Positions 1 to 12,099 of a DNA stretch of 64,000 nt are shown piece by piece. The notes under the pieces are model-generated. The model had not been told where the DNA came from. It searched no databases and worked only from the letters and a program-made list of their open reading frames with translations. The position numbers and the translations under genes are program-made. This DNA comes from Mixophyes australis (Eukaryota; Chordata; Amphibia; Anura; Limnodynastidae), in contig JAVHZZ010000010.1 in the NCBI GenBank assembly GCA_036250195.1, positions 104,939,278 through 105,003,277 of the forward strand, read 5' to 3'. How positions within the stretch are numbered: position 1 is the first letter of the stretch; every line of letters starts with the position of its first letter.

Positions 1-150
1 GACAGATATCTGTACAGAGTCACGATCTTTTCAGCAGATGGTTATGAGAGATAAAGATCACATATCTGAAGGTAAATCGTGTAAATGTGTACACATGAAT
101 CGGCATGATCATCGGGACTTTTTAGTCCTTGGTGAAATCATTACAGAATT
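1..150 (-). mobile_element. Harbinger-like MITE, truncated by window edge
   Basis: This stretch matches, in reverse orientation, the complete element at 43143-43517. Shared blocks include CAGCAGATGGTTATGAGAG, TCATCGGGACTTT and GGTGAAATC.TTACAGAA. Similarity fades after about position 150, so the terminal repeat expected on this side is missing or diverged. It has no coding capacity. The family call rests on the TTA target duplication of the complete copy. Confidence 0.7.
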
Positions 151-2293
151 TGTGTCTGAAGATTGCATAGTTGTTCTACTCGGATAACACACAACATTAC
201 TAAGAACTCACCACGCGTTTTAGCTGGTGCATAGATTGGCATCTTTACCTTGCGCGCCTGGTTCTTCCGCTGGAATATACGCACTCAAACCCCATGTAAT
301 ATTACCGTACACAAGCTACAAACTACGGTACATAACCTGCCTAAGGAAACATCTTATTGTACAGATGTGTTTTTTTCTTGGGAAGACCATTTAACATACT
401 AAAACAAACAGCACTGTGGTCAACTGTAAATTGTTTTGTATGCCCCCCCCCCCCCTTATTTTACTTGAAGTTTGAGCTGTTTTTAAACTTTTTATTCACT
501 TCACACTTTGCCAGATTTAACAGAAATGTTTCCCTTCTCTTGTAAAATGGGGGTTTGACTGATTATCCCCTTTTCCTCATGAGTGGTATCTGTCTAGTGG
601 TGTAACAGTGCTCAATGGGTTATTTAACCTGTGACTGGATCACATATAAATAACTTATGGTATAAATTTATTTAAAGGAAATAGCGGCAGGGCACTTATT
701 TATGTAATTGCACATGCACTTATTTTTTATATTGTGTATACTTTGGTAAGGGAAATCTTTAATTTCTGAGACCAGGGGAAAAATTTGTTTCTTTTTTTAG
801 CCTTGCTAGAGGAAATGTTTAATTTCTTAAGGTATATATCTGATACAAAAAGTCTTTGTGGATGGAAGCCTTTTGTGTATTGTTATGTGGGAAAATGGCT
901 TGTTTGGGGTTTGTGACGTTTTGTGTGAATGTGTATACTGAACTGTCTGAAGAAAAGCCCATATGTTAATCAGGTCTTTTGATGTGTGAGGCCTTTTGAA
1001 GACAGGAAGGGTTAATTAAGACATTGCTACTAGATTTCCTGTGTCTAAAAACAAGATGCAGGACATCACTGAATTTGTAAGATATCATAGATAAGTGTAA
1101 ATATTTTTAGCTTTGCAATGCATGTAAATCTATGTTTTGATATACAGGTTATGTCCTTATTCTAAAAATAGAACACAGCAACCCTGATCCATAGTAAGAG
1201 GTCCGGAGTTACCAGCCCAATTGTACCAGCACAGGAGTACACTAGCAGTGACAGAAACCCAGAAGGAACATAGTTCTAAGCACCATAAAGGAGCTCAGTG
1301 ATGGCAGCATTGTAAGCCCCTCCATGTGCGGAAAGAGGGCGCATATGGTATAACGTAAGGGAGCAGTGGCAAAGTAAGCCCAGCCGGTTCCCAGCAACAA
1401 CAGACAGGGTGGCATAGGCGGTCCATCCTGACACATAACCCATGGTGGGCACAAGTTTGATGTTGCACCTGCCACTTCCCAGTTACCTTTGGTCAGCTCA
1501 GACTCTTTTCCTCCCTGGGTTGTGTGGGGCGTAACTCGGAAAAGGCACACGCAAGACTGAAACAAGTAAAAGTTGGAACATCATCAACACATTAACACAT
1601 CAACACTGTTCACGGTATGATGCTATAATTATGGGCGCCCAACCATCTCCTATTAAAATCTCAACTATATTGGTGCTTGCTGCAAAAATGTGTATGTTTC
1701 AATAAAATTTCACAATGTGCTGTAATTTCCCATGAGCCTTGGGAAAATGTGCGGTTATTTTATGCCATGGAAAAATGACACTCTGTTTTTTCCTAGTCAT
1801 GAAACTTACCATGCCTACTTTTGATATTCTTTGAAAAAACTACTAAATGCAAAAAATGGTCAAACACTTAGAAATGCAGAAACATATTTACTTTTACTGA
1901 AGTTAGTTGTCTCTTAGGCTCCTCTCCCACCTCCTCACAACTTCATATTCGTTCTGTAGTCCCGCCCACTGACTAATGTTGCCCTGGAGTAGTCTGTAGA
2001 TTATCCTCAGGACCACACTAACAATTTAATAGGAGGAATTGCAGTGTCCCTCATTGCAAAGAAATTTTTCAGAAATCGGTACAGCAGTACAGGAAGGATT
2101 GTGTTTTAGAGCTTTTTATGTCAAACGCCATACATTATTTAATAATGCATGTGACGATGTTGTGGATACTAGGAAAAGTTTTTAGTAGAAATACCTTTTG
2201 CAACAGCATTTAAAGTGTGTCATTATTTCTATATACAGTCACTGAACACTGCTGTGATTTTCAGTCTCAGAATTTACTCTGAGTACATTATCC
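151..2293. other. Non-coding, no recognised gene
   Basis: AT-rich sequence with a C-run at about 443-455 and scattered short open frames. The longest is 107 codons on the minus strand (1242-1565). It is Cys/Pro/Leu-rich, has no motif I recognise, and lies in a locally GC-richer patch (about 1195-1570) that could be an old repeat. No splice-flanked exon or promoter can be argued. Confidence 0.6.
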
Positions 2294-3562
2294 TGTTGTG
2301 ACCGGGTAGGGGGGCGCGGGTACCGTCTCCTGGGGTAGATGGTATTTATAGCAGCTGAGAAACAAGTCCAAAGGGTTTGTACACCTGGCCTCAGACAGTT
2401 TTATTCAGTAAGAAAACAAAAATAACACCTTGCCATCCGGCTCTAACTAAACATTGGTCACTGCTGACTAACAAACTAAGACAAAACAAAAAGAAGTTTA
2501 AGCTTAGTAACTTACAGAGAAATATCAGACTCTCTATCTCACAGAGACTCTGCAGCCCCTGTCCCCAGGCAGTGACTAAGCTGCAGCCTTTTACCTGCAC
2601 CACTCAGGTGCAACAGCAGGATCACTGATATCTTGGAAGACCCAGTTAATGGACCTAATGGATGGAGCCCGTCCTCTCTCTCCATTCATAAACCCAGGAC
2701 CCTTTTCTGGCTTCTCAACAGGCCCATAGCTTTTCAGCAAGCAGCTTATATAAACAGACATTCTCTGGAGTTTTTTTAAAAGCAATAGGTAAGGAACCTA
2801 GGTGAAATATACCTGTATTCAAACACCAATCCAGTGACTTTGTTACACTATATATATAATAATCCATTCTCACGTCTCGAGTATCTATGTTATATGAGAA
2901 TAAACTGATATTTATTTCCATACCTATAACCATATTCCCTGAGATTTATCTGCATTAAGTTGCTCTTTAACTTGTAGTAAGTTATAACACACATCGCCGT
3001 GGTAGAGATAATATTGAGATATCTGGGACTTCAAAAATGTAAATTAATTTCAGGATCTCCAATTTCTCCCTCATAAAAGATTCTGGGACATAAATTGCAA
3101 GGCACAAATAGAATTCAGAGAGTTTCTCTGCAAAATGAGCACAACGGAGAATGTACTTTATAGTCCAGAAATATTATTACTCCTGTTTGGCTCTATTTGC
3201 CATAGAGCTTCTGTTATTTACAGTAATGTTCCAGGAGAGAGATTTCCCGAAAATAACATATAGGTGTTCATGAATGTGTACAAGTTTAATTAGTCATTCA
3301 GGATCAGGCACTGATATAAAATAGGGGTGGTGTCGTCTTCAAATCTTCCCACCACTGATAACACCCACCATGCACACAAAACACCAGTCCCTGTTCTTGT
3401 CTGTGTTAAATTACTTATCTGCCCCCATCATGATTGATCATCCTTATTGTAGCGAACATAGAGGAATTACAGTTATAAGGATTAACCCATCACATAATTG
3501 TGGGAAATAAGGCTTAACCCTAACTGCATTGTAAATTATGGGTATCAAATGTAGGCTCTACA
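2294..3562 (-). mobile_element. Candidate solo LTR (minus orientation)
   Basis: Seen: on the minus strand the block begins TGTAGAGCC and ends GGTCACAACA, the TG...CA ends of an LTR. It is flanked by TATCC on one side and CATCC on the other, a 5-bp duplication with one mismatch. Reading the minus strand there is a TATA-like TTTATATAAG near 2745-2756, then an AATAAA signal at about 2399-2405, then about 105 bp of U5-like sequence to the end. That order (U3, TATA, R, polyA signal, U5) is what an LTR shows. No gag or pol lies beside it, so if real it is a solo LTR. The outer boundary was chosen from the TG/CA and target-site match and is the weakest point. Confidence 0.45.
2745..2756 (-). promoter_or_regulatory. 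TATA-like box of the candidate LTR
   Basis: TTTATATAAG on the minus strand, about 345 bp before an AATAAA signal on the same strand. It supports reading the surrounding block as an LTR; as an isolated motif in AT-rich DNA it would mean little. Confidence 0.35.
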
Positions 3563-6500
3563 CATCCCAGTGCTATTAGATAACAGTTGTCACTTTTAGG
3601 GAGTAAACAGCTTCAAAGGCCACTGAGATGAGCTGCATCCTGACATAGGAGAGTTTATTGACACAGAGAGAGACTTCTAAGGAGCCGTTCACAGTATGAG
3701 ATCTTTGTAGGCAAAGGCCACACCTGAAGGCTCTCTAGGCTGGTATATAGGAATATGAACTTCAAAGAAAATGTCTTCATATTTCCTAGTTTTGGGAATC
3801 CATGTGGAACTCCATACTGAGGGGCAGAAACCACACAAGGGTTGTGAATTACAGGTACTAGCAGTACCAGGGAACAGCTGTAGTCACATGTCTTTGGGAA
3901 AGATCTTTCATATTGTTATAATTCCATCATGTTTGGTATTTAAATGTGCAGGAGATTATGACGGGGGAGTTATGTTTCTGGGATATATCTGAGAAAAGAC
4001 AGGTCAAAACTTTAAGAATAGTTTTGAACAAACCCTAGATGACACCCAGGAGACATTTCCGCCCCCCACATTAGCATCCACACTGCCCCTGGGGATGCCG
4101 TCCCATTTTATTTTGCTTAAAAACCTGTGTTGCTAAGGGACAAAGGATCAGCTCTTGGTCATTAATCTAATTGAAGGACTTTCCATCTTTTCTGCCTGCA
4201 ACAGGCATACAGATTATTACACGTAAATTTATGCTCTGTACTTTCATCCCATTTGTTTTTATAACTGTTATGCAAATTTTTTTTTGCATGTCAAGTGTTT
4301 ATTAATTGTTTTCATAACCTGTAAGCATTGTACTGTTTGTATATTAAATAACAATAAGTAATAGTGTTGTCCTTATTGCTCTAAATGAATTCACTGCCTG
4401 TTTAGAAGAGAGATCGCTTGGCTGGGTTACCTCTTTAGAGCTTGCATACTAGACCTGAAAGTCTGGGCTTTGGGCTTTCATTAACAGGTTAAAAAAAAAA
4501 AGAAATAATATTAGGTCTTCATGAGCCTGAAAGCTTTGGGAATAGGGAGAAGCCCTAATTCTGGTGAAAACTCCCATGTCCCCAGATACCATCAAGGGAA
4601 GGTATATTTTCTTATTCCTGTGAGCCTAATTATGGAAAGAACATTTTTAGACAATTCTTGTAATAATATTAGATACAAATGCCTGAAAAATAAGCATTAC
4701 TGTACCTAGGGACCTACCTTTTTTTACCACCTTACAAAAACCTACATATAGATTTTGCTCCATTGTTGTAGATAAATAACTTGGTTTCAAAGCTTGCAAT
4801 CATGCCTACAGTTATGCTGCACTCATATGTAAAATTTGTATTACACTAGTAGTGCGGCGCAGTTAGACAGGAATGGTGCAATTGACTCACCCTACAACAG
4901 GCTATTAATCTCGCTATTTGCCTCCTTTAAACACGCTCCATCCGATATCACATATGAATCATCAAGGCTCCGGCCCACAAGAAGACAGAATAGACTAATT
5001 ATATCTTGCTCTTTATTTCTATTTCAAACAACAGGAAATAACACCATCAATGACTTGCTAAACTTCATTTTCACATGTTTAAAACTGGCAGTGACAACTG
5101 TGGCACAAGCGCAAAGCAGAAAATCAAGCTATGACCTTCATATAATATAAGAAGCAAATCAATTCAAATACCGGATTAAAGTCCTTGATCCCTGTCTTTG
5201 TTGGGGAAAAAAATGATCAAAACCCCCAGTATATAGCTGTATTTCTGCACAAGCTTCTAGTAGATAATGGTATTTTAAAGATCTATGTTGAGTTGTGAAT
5301 ATGCAGCGTAAGCAACATGCACCCGTCATGTCATGTCCGTGGTACAGCATGCCGAAAAGATTATCCGAGACCTCGAGTGCTGCCAACATGCAACGCTGAT
5401 AAATCCAGATTCTATTTTGCTATATAATACACAATGCATTTTATCCAAGAATATACTCTATGTGTTCATTCCTGAGCTGGAGGGGAAAACAAGTAATCTC
5501 TGTTTTTTAACAGCAATTGAGGAACCTGAAATTCAGCCGGTGCTCCACAATAGGATTACGGAAGAAAAAAAAAGCTGTTGGTTATTTTTCCCACAAGGTC
5601 TTTAAAAATATATAAATGATTAATCATGTGACATGATATTCATTTAAAACCTTAAAATACCTTCGATAAATGAAGAAAAAGTGCAGAATATTAATAGCAA
5701 CATTATAAAGAAAATGTATTGTAAAATTGTAAAAAGAAATAAAAATGTTTTAAATAGTACCTTATCTTTAAAATAACCAGAACATGCAGTGTAAATGTTA
5801 CTTATATCAACAATCATACAAATAGAAATATAGAATAAAATATATATTAAAAAAAAATATAATAAAATATATTTCGTTATATTTATCTTTAACTATCACT
5901 CCTGTTAAAAATTTCACAGTTGCACACTTGCACATAAGTTGAGTTTTAATAAAGACCGCAGAACTTGAGCATAGCTCAGGCTGTATTAAAAACCAATCGT
6001 ATCGCAAGGTACATTTCGATTTTGAACATAAAATAAATTAACTGTTAACAGTATAATCATTTATAGAAATAGCAATTGTCAAATCTAATTTTTTCAAAAG
6101 CTAATGTCCGTTTCTGGGTATGCACATAACTATTTCACACAAGGTGCACTAAACAAAAGGTCGTACAACCTAACTTGAATCGGGCCCTTAGTGTGTAACA
6201 AATGTAACATATCCAGTTACCTCACTAGAAAAAATATATAAATGCAAAAAAAATTATATTATGGAGCACTAAAAATACCAAATGTTATTTATAAATGAGC
6301 CCTGGTATTTCAACACACTTACATTCATGTCCTCATTAAATTGTTTAGCAGTGCGCCTGATGCTGGTTTGGACGTTGCCCATTGTCGTGGCATAAAAACT
6401 GCAAATTTGTACTGTGCACGCCCAGAAAACGACTCACACGCATACACGTATGCAGCATTGTACGTATCTACACTAGCAGTTCCTTACGACTGGAGAGGAG

Positions 6501-7348
6501 GAACGGAGGAGGGAAGGGTGCTGAGACAGACCAGTCATGTATACGCAGATACAGAGACGTATCTTGTTATGTACCTGCTAGAGAGTGCAAATACACGCAG
6601 ATGGTGATCATGAAGGTCACCAGCCCTACCTAGCCGCTTCTGAGAGAACTTGACCCCTGAGGCCCTGCCAAAAGCCATCTAGAGGAGAAAACTAACTACC
6701 AAGTAAGATCTGAGTGTCCGTCTGTGGGGTATTGCAATGAGACAAAGTGATAAATTAGTACCAGAGGTTCCATATTTGGGTAAAGAGTTTTATCATTTAA
6801 GCAAGCAGATATTTTTCCCATAGAAGCAAAATACCAAATTTTACCATACACTCTTTGCTTGGATGGGGGTCAGGCTTTTTGCAGCTACAATCTATTAAGC
6901 CCCAAGCAGCGTTAAGAACTTGAGCAGCCGATTTGTCAGAGGTAGCGCCCAAACCTTCCATCGCCAATGGGCGGGGTTTACTTGAGCATAAATTACACCC
7001 AGGGTGTCCAAATCAGCGCCAGGCCCAGTGTGTGCAGGAGAAGTCACTTGGTGGCCGTATTCCCTGGCTATAAAGTCGTTCCCCGCTTCAATAAATGCTC
7101 AATGACAACATTAGTTCCTTGGTATTATGATTAACTAAACTGATGAATAGGGATTGAGTGTATTCAATTTAGAGAGCCCAGTGCAGGAAATCAAGTTGAT
7201 ATTGAAATTCATCCTCCTGGTCATACACTATTAATTATTGGATTGTGATTTGTGAAGGGTGCCCGGGAATCTCATATAACATTATTACAATAAGCACTAT
7301 TTAGCCTTGATGGGATGTATTCTTTCTTAACCTTGAAGTATATAAATA

Positions 7349-7351
<3 letters not shown>
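3563..7351. other. Non-coding, no recognised gene
   Basis: AT-rich DNA with short A/T runs and no exon-like frame. The part around 6331-6620 is richer in CpG and contains paired cacgca/tgcgta-type segments resembling the block at 8698-9065, so it may be an old MITE relic. Two overlapping plus frames there (6341-6607 and 6382-6633) match nothing I recognise. Confidence 0.6.

Positions 7352-7379
<28 letters not shown>
7352..7379. repeat. (TA)n microsatellite
   Basis: About 14 uninterrupted TA units followed by a short CA-rich tail. Confidence 0.95.
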
Positions 7380-7388
<9 letters not shown>

Positions 7389-8697
7389 AACACATTTTTC
7401 ATGGCATGCTTTACCTGTGCCTGTTACATCCTATACAATGTCAATTCATGAGCATGTAAATAATGTATAACTTATTCTGTCTGCGAGAGTGTAGTATCCT
7501 GTCTTTCTTTATCCCTTTTACTTGGGTCAAAGAGCTAACACTCCAACCTAGTACTTAGTCTTACCAGACAAGTTGTCTCAGGTTATTGACACATTATGTG
7601 TGGTTGTTGGGGCAGTTGTAGTCTCCTTTCTGTGCATTTCCTATTGCTGGTGTCCCAATATCCCTAAAAGTTTCTTCTTTTTTGGGGCAGATTTTGTCTC
7701 TTTCGGTAGTTCGTCCTCTGTATGTTTATAGCGATACTTGTCTATAATCGTGATGTTCAGGTCTTATCTCGCTGCAAATCTATATGCTCTATTGCAATAA
7801 GTTTACGTATGAGTCTCAGTTTGTCCCAAGTCTATAAGTTAATATCATGGGGGGAGGTCTATTTATCAATATTGGGCATTATAATTGCAGCGATAGAATA
7901 TCTTCCATTTCTTACATTTCCACTTTTAACAAAATCAAAAGAATAAACTTAAAAAAAAAGAAAAACAAAAAAGTAAAAAATAGAAAGATAAATAATAATA
8001 GTTTTAGTTTAAAAAAACCCTTTATTTTAAATACAGTATTTGAATCTCTGTGTTTGCGTACGAATAAAAGATTCACCTTCCTTTTATTAGAAGTAGGGTA
8101 AATGCATACAAATAGAACAGATGTAAGTGTATATGTGAAATTTAAAAAAAAATAGGAAAAAACAGTTCTGTGAAGAGATCTTTATTACAGACCTTGAAAT
8201 GAGTATAAATAAAATGAATTCTATAATAAGTGGCGGATGACAATGGATTCATTGTAATGTCAGAGCGGTGGAAAAGTGGAATCAAGCAGGTGAATGGAGT
8301 ATATATGAAATTAAACACAACGCATTAAGCACGTATCTTAAAAATCCATGTAAGAGACATTTATACAAAGCTTCAAAACGTAATAAAACAATGTTATTCT
8401 GACTTAACTTGACTCTGATAATACGGTTATCATGGGAATATTCTGCTCTTTAAATAGTCAGTAAGAAACGGGTAAATTCGATTTTCTACTGTACAAACCA
8501 AAATGTTTCGCTGTAACAAAGGGCACTGCATTTACATAATTATTTTATATATTTTATTACAGAGTGAAAAACAAAGCAGTGACCCCAGTATGACCGCTGC
8601 CTCACAATTCCATCCTGAAATCACAAATGTCAATCAGATAAAATCCTTGGAACAATCACCCTCTAATGTCCTCTAGTACTTACAGCTACAGATACTG
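7380..8697. other. Non-coding, no recognised gene
   Basis: AT-rich sequence with A-rich stretches around 7945-8010 and 8140-8160. Open frames here are A-rich or short and show no domain. Confidence 0.6.
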
Positions 8698-9065
8698 GGC
8701 CTAATTCATTATGAGCATAAATGCCGAAACGTGCCGTACTTTCCATACAATCACTCTGCGCATGCCCAGAACCGGACTATACGGCAGTGAGTGCAGCAAC
8801 ATCCAAATCATCTTTGACCACAAAGGACCCTTACTACAGCCTACGATTTCAGGGATGGAACGGGGAGGGGACTGGGCGTATGCCCATAGTCAGTGTACAG
8901 TAAGGGTGTGCCAAGCTGGAGCGCACACAGCAGCGTCCGATTCAAGCTTTGGGCATCTCTCAGGTACGTGATTTTCTGTTGTATCACTGGCACCAGCTAC
9001 AGATCGGGTGTAAGTGCTGATTACTAGTGATGACGGCTGTGTATACAGCTAGAATATGTGTTTGC
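8698..9065. mobile_element. Possible MITE-like repeat
   Basis: The block opens with GGGCCTAATTCATTATGAGC, resembling the GGGCCTGATTCATTAAGG-type end seen at 33797 and 44047, and it is CpG-rich against AT-rich flanks. A convincing opposite terminal repeat and target duplication were not found, so the right boundary is arbitrary. Confidence 0.35.
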
Positions 9066-9138
9066 AATCAGGAGCAACTGTAAAAATGTATTTTATGTAC
9101 AGTAGATATTAATTACATCCTAATATATATATTTTACT

Positions 9139-9154
9139 GGGGGGGGGGGGGGGG
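9139..9154. repeat. Poly-G tract
   Basis: An uninterrupted run of about 16 G residues. Confidence 0.9.
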
Positions 9155-9356
9155 TGAAAACATAAATACTTTTTTTAATGCTTTGTTATTAATAACTATA
9201 TTATCAGATGACATTAACTGATTTTTTTGCTATACGTTCTTTCGGGACTTTATATTCCGCATTGGTCGTATCCTGCGGTGTATTATCTGTTAGATCAGAC
9301 CCGTATTCAACAATTGACGCTCCTACTGCCGTGCGTATGTCTGATTTATGTGCATT

Positions 9357-10074
9357 TTATAAAAAACGCAACTTGAGTTCGTTTCGCGTGCAATCCATTT
9401 TTATATTGTTAGTGACTTTGATACCCTGTGGTAGGGACTGCTGCAGTTTTACCGCCCTTACAGTAAAGAACACCTTCCTCTGCATGTCCTTTCTACGGTC
9501 CTTGGTACTAAGGTTTATAACGCAAATCATTGTGTTTTCCTTGAATATATTTATACAATTAAGTAGATCATCTCTAAGGTGTCTTTTAAACAAACCTAGG
9601 TTTTCTAACCTTTGTCTAACATAAACTTTCCATTCATTAATGAGATTGTTCACCTCATAACTTTTTTTCTTTCTTCTACAGGGAGGTGTCCACAACTTTA
9701 TCCCATGTTTAAGACATGTTCTAATCAGTAAATTATACAATTGTAATTCTATGTTTGCACCATCTGTATTAATTCCCGTTTCATGCATCAAGGTTCCCCT
9801 AGAATTCTATCTTTCCAACAGGTGTATCCCATTTAATGTGTTAGTAACATAGTTATTACCACATCCTGGGTTCATGACCCTATATTTACCTAAATTTAGT
9901 AAATTCCATCCGCTATGTCATAGCCCAGATTTCCATTTGGTCTATATTTTTCTGTATCCGGTTACTATACTGCTCGGTGTTGATACCCCTACATATCTTA
10001 GTTTCATCAGCAAATATGGACACCTTATTGTCACAAGCGGGGTGCAGGCTGATGGCTTCAAATGATTCTGCTTC
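9357..10074 (-). pseudogene. CR1-like LINE, ORF2 reverse transcriptase C-terminal part
   Basis: Reading the minus strand from 10074 downward gives, with frameshifts and stops, a reverse-transcriptase catalytic region (KVSIFADETK near 10000-10020; the family has FADDTK), then an EIWAM block, then a 144-codon open frame (9791-9357). That frame contains RQRLENLGLF near 9600-9630 and FFTVRAVK near 9445-9475. Both resemble conserved blocks near the C-terminus of CR1-type ORF2 proteins (RLxxLGLFSLxxRRLRGDLI and FFTVRVxxxWNxLP). The order along the strand is correct. In the catalytic box the second Asp reads Glu, and several stops precede the long frame, so it is dead. Its 5' continuation lies at 10730-10945, beyond an inserted V-SINE. 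The CR1 group is more likely than L2 because of the C-terminal wording. Confidence 0.75.
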
Positions 10075-10405
10075 TCATCATCATCATCTATTTATATAGC
10101 GCCACTAATTCCGCAGCGCTGTACAGAGAACTCACTCGCATCAGTCCCTGCCCCATTGGAGCTTACAATCTAAATCCCCTAACACACACACAAACCAAGA
10201 GAGACTAAGAGCAATTTAATAGCAGCCAATTAACCTATTAGTGTGTTTTTGGACTGTGGGAGAAAACTGGAGCACCCGAAGGAAACCCAGGCAAACACGG
10301 GGAGAACATACAAACTCCACACAGATAAGGCCGCGATCGGGAATCGAACTCATGACCCCAGTGCTGAGAGTCAGACGTGCTAACTACTAAGCCAACGTTC
10401 TGCCC
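10075..10405 (-). mobile_element. V-SINE copy, near full length
   Basis: On the minus strand there is a tRNA-like head with an A-box (TGGCTTAGTAG) and a B-box (GAGTTCGATTCCC) near 10335-10400. The central domain shared by vertebrate V-SINEs follows (GTATGTTCTCCCCGTGTTTG, then a CTCCAGTTTTCTCCCAC block). A 3' tail then reads GCGCTGTACAGAG...AGTGGCGCTATATAAATA and ends in GATGATGAT. It sits inside the CR1-like LINE and is therefore younger than that copy. Pol III A and B boxes are present; activity cannot be judged. Confidence 0.8.
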
Positions 10406-10729
10406 ACAACCCAACAACCGCTCGTTTTCTAGGGACACTTAGGAGTGGGTGGGCGGGTAGTTTGAATTGCGATCACGTGATTGTACTACAATCTTGTCGT
10501 GTGGGCTCGGCTCACAGGGGGCATTGTGATTGGATCCCTGCACTTGCATAGTGCAGATAGATGTACTCCACTCATTATAAGTGTAGTACATAACCTGCTC
10601 TTTGTACTACTGCCCCTGGCCTGTATTGGACTATCCTGCCTTCCAGCTGCCCTGACCTCTGCTTGGTACTGGGTCTGGTTCGATTTGTAGTCACATTTCT
10701 ACCATTGGACCAACATTATAATTTTCTTC
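10406..10729. other. Unassigned segment within the broken LINE
   Basis: Lies between the V-SINE and the upstream LINE fragment. A plus frame of 69 codons (10481-10690) is hydrophobic but unrecognised. The segment does not continue the LINE reading on the minus strand, so it may be a further insertion. Confidence 0.4.
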
Positions 10730-10945
10730 AATATTTTTCTGTGCCAGCGACTTTCCTCTATCACTACGTGCACAAGACCTAGGGGTAACTAAGTACTGGT
10801 GAGCACGATCAAGTCTATGGTAAAGGGGACTTCTAAAAGCCATTCTGGGAATTGTTTTTTGGCATCACACCTACATTCTAAGCCATCTACAAGGTTATTA
10901 ATAAAGAGATTGAAAAGAATAGAGTCCAATGTGGGTGGACACAAG
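10730..10945 (-). pseudogene. CR1-like LINE, upstream reverse transcriptase fragment
   Basis: The minus-strand translation near 10875-10940 gives SILFNLFINNLVDGLE, a clear form of the LILFNLFINDLDxGxE block that precedes the catalytic FADD motif in CR1-type reverse transcriptases. It is the 5' continuation of the fragment at 9357-10074, from which it is separated by the V-SINE and an unassigned segment. The frame is not continuous. Confidence 0.65.
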
Positions 10946-11977
10946 TAACAAATTCAGCTCACTCTTATCATGCTCCATGTATAATTATCCTTCATCTTCT
11001 ATCCTTCAACCGGATCTCTACCCATGTACACGTACTAATGTCCCAAAATAGCATTTACACTTCATGAAGTTTTAGTCTAAGACTTAAATCTATAGACGAA
11101 TAGCAACAAACTAAATGTCACAGTTATGTAACTTTATCTAATGAAATACCTTGGAAGGCTCACATTAGCTTTCATTTTACAAAAGAATGCACTTTAATAA
11201 TAGTTTAATCATTCCCCTTTAATGTTTACACCATGGTGAAGAACCATTGAGGCATTAACGAGCCCACAGACAAAGTCACCAGCGTGATGGAATGCTGATT
11301 GGGTGACTCACAAGCGTTGAGAAAGAATAGTGGGGAAAAAAATGTCCTTAAAGATGAGACGCTCGATTAGAGACTTCTGGATCTTTTCAACTTAAAAGCA
11401 ACGTTTATTTTCTCTCCTAACACTTCCATTCATTATGGTGCCATGTAAATTTTTGATTTTCCTGATGATTCCAGTGAAATGCTCGTTGAGTGAAAAAGGT
11501 TTAATTATCATTGATTATGAAGCCGTAAAACTGCAGAAATCGAGGTGAAAAGTAGATGTTGATTGCTGAATGCCGGTTCGGTGATCTCATGCATAGTTGA
11601 GATTAGACATGAATATACATCATTTCTAAGTATCTCCTAATGCACTTGGTTTTTATGCTTTAAACAAGACACATTTGTCTTCGGTGAAACAAAATTGTGT
11701 TTTTTGTTTTGTCTTTTTGTAGTATTTTCAGAGGGGCGTTTGGGTACAGAGCAAATTTGGATGAACACTTTTCATACAGACATTTGAACATGGTGCGGCT
11801 CACAGACTTGTGACTAACTCATTTTTTACGCTGAGTAGCTGACAGTGGTTTTCTTTAATAAATATATTGTTCTATTACAAGTGAACAGTTCATTAAAGGG
11901 TTTCACTTCTCAGCTCAATGTTTCTCAAATGCTTTATATCTCAATTACTCCTCTCATTACAGCAAGACTATCAAGGG

Positions 11978-11980
<3 letters not shown>
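10946..11980. other. Single-copy-looking AT-rich sequence, possible conserved non-coding element
   Basis: No repeat family, microsatellite or exon is recognised in about 11050-11700. It is moderately AT-rich, has TAAT-core motifs (for example ATTATCATTGATTATGA near 11500) and few long homopolymers, a texture like vertebrate conserved non-coding DNA. This is an impression, not a demonstration. Confidence 0.3.

Positions 11981-12043
<63 letters not shown>
11981..12043. repeat. (AT)n microsatellite
   Basis: About 31 uninterrupted AT units, followed to about 12100 by degenerate ATAC/CACA repeats that abut the Tc1 terminus. Confidence 0.97.
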
Positions 12044-12048
<5 letters not shown>

Positions 12049-12099
12049 ATATATATACACACATACAAACACATATATATCTACACACACACAAATACA

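Noticed and set aside
1242..1565. 107-codon minus frame as a gene
   Set aside because: No recognisable domain, no splice context, and composition typical of a translated non-coding strand.
10335..10400. A true tRNA gene
   Set aside because: A and B boxes are present but there is no proper acceptor pairing, and the sequence continues into the V-SINE body.
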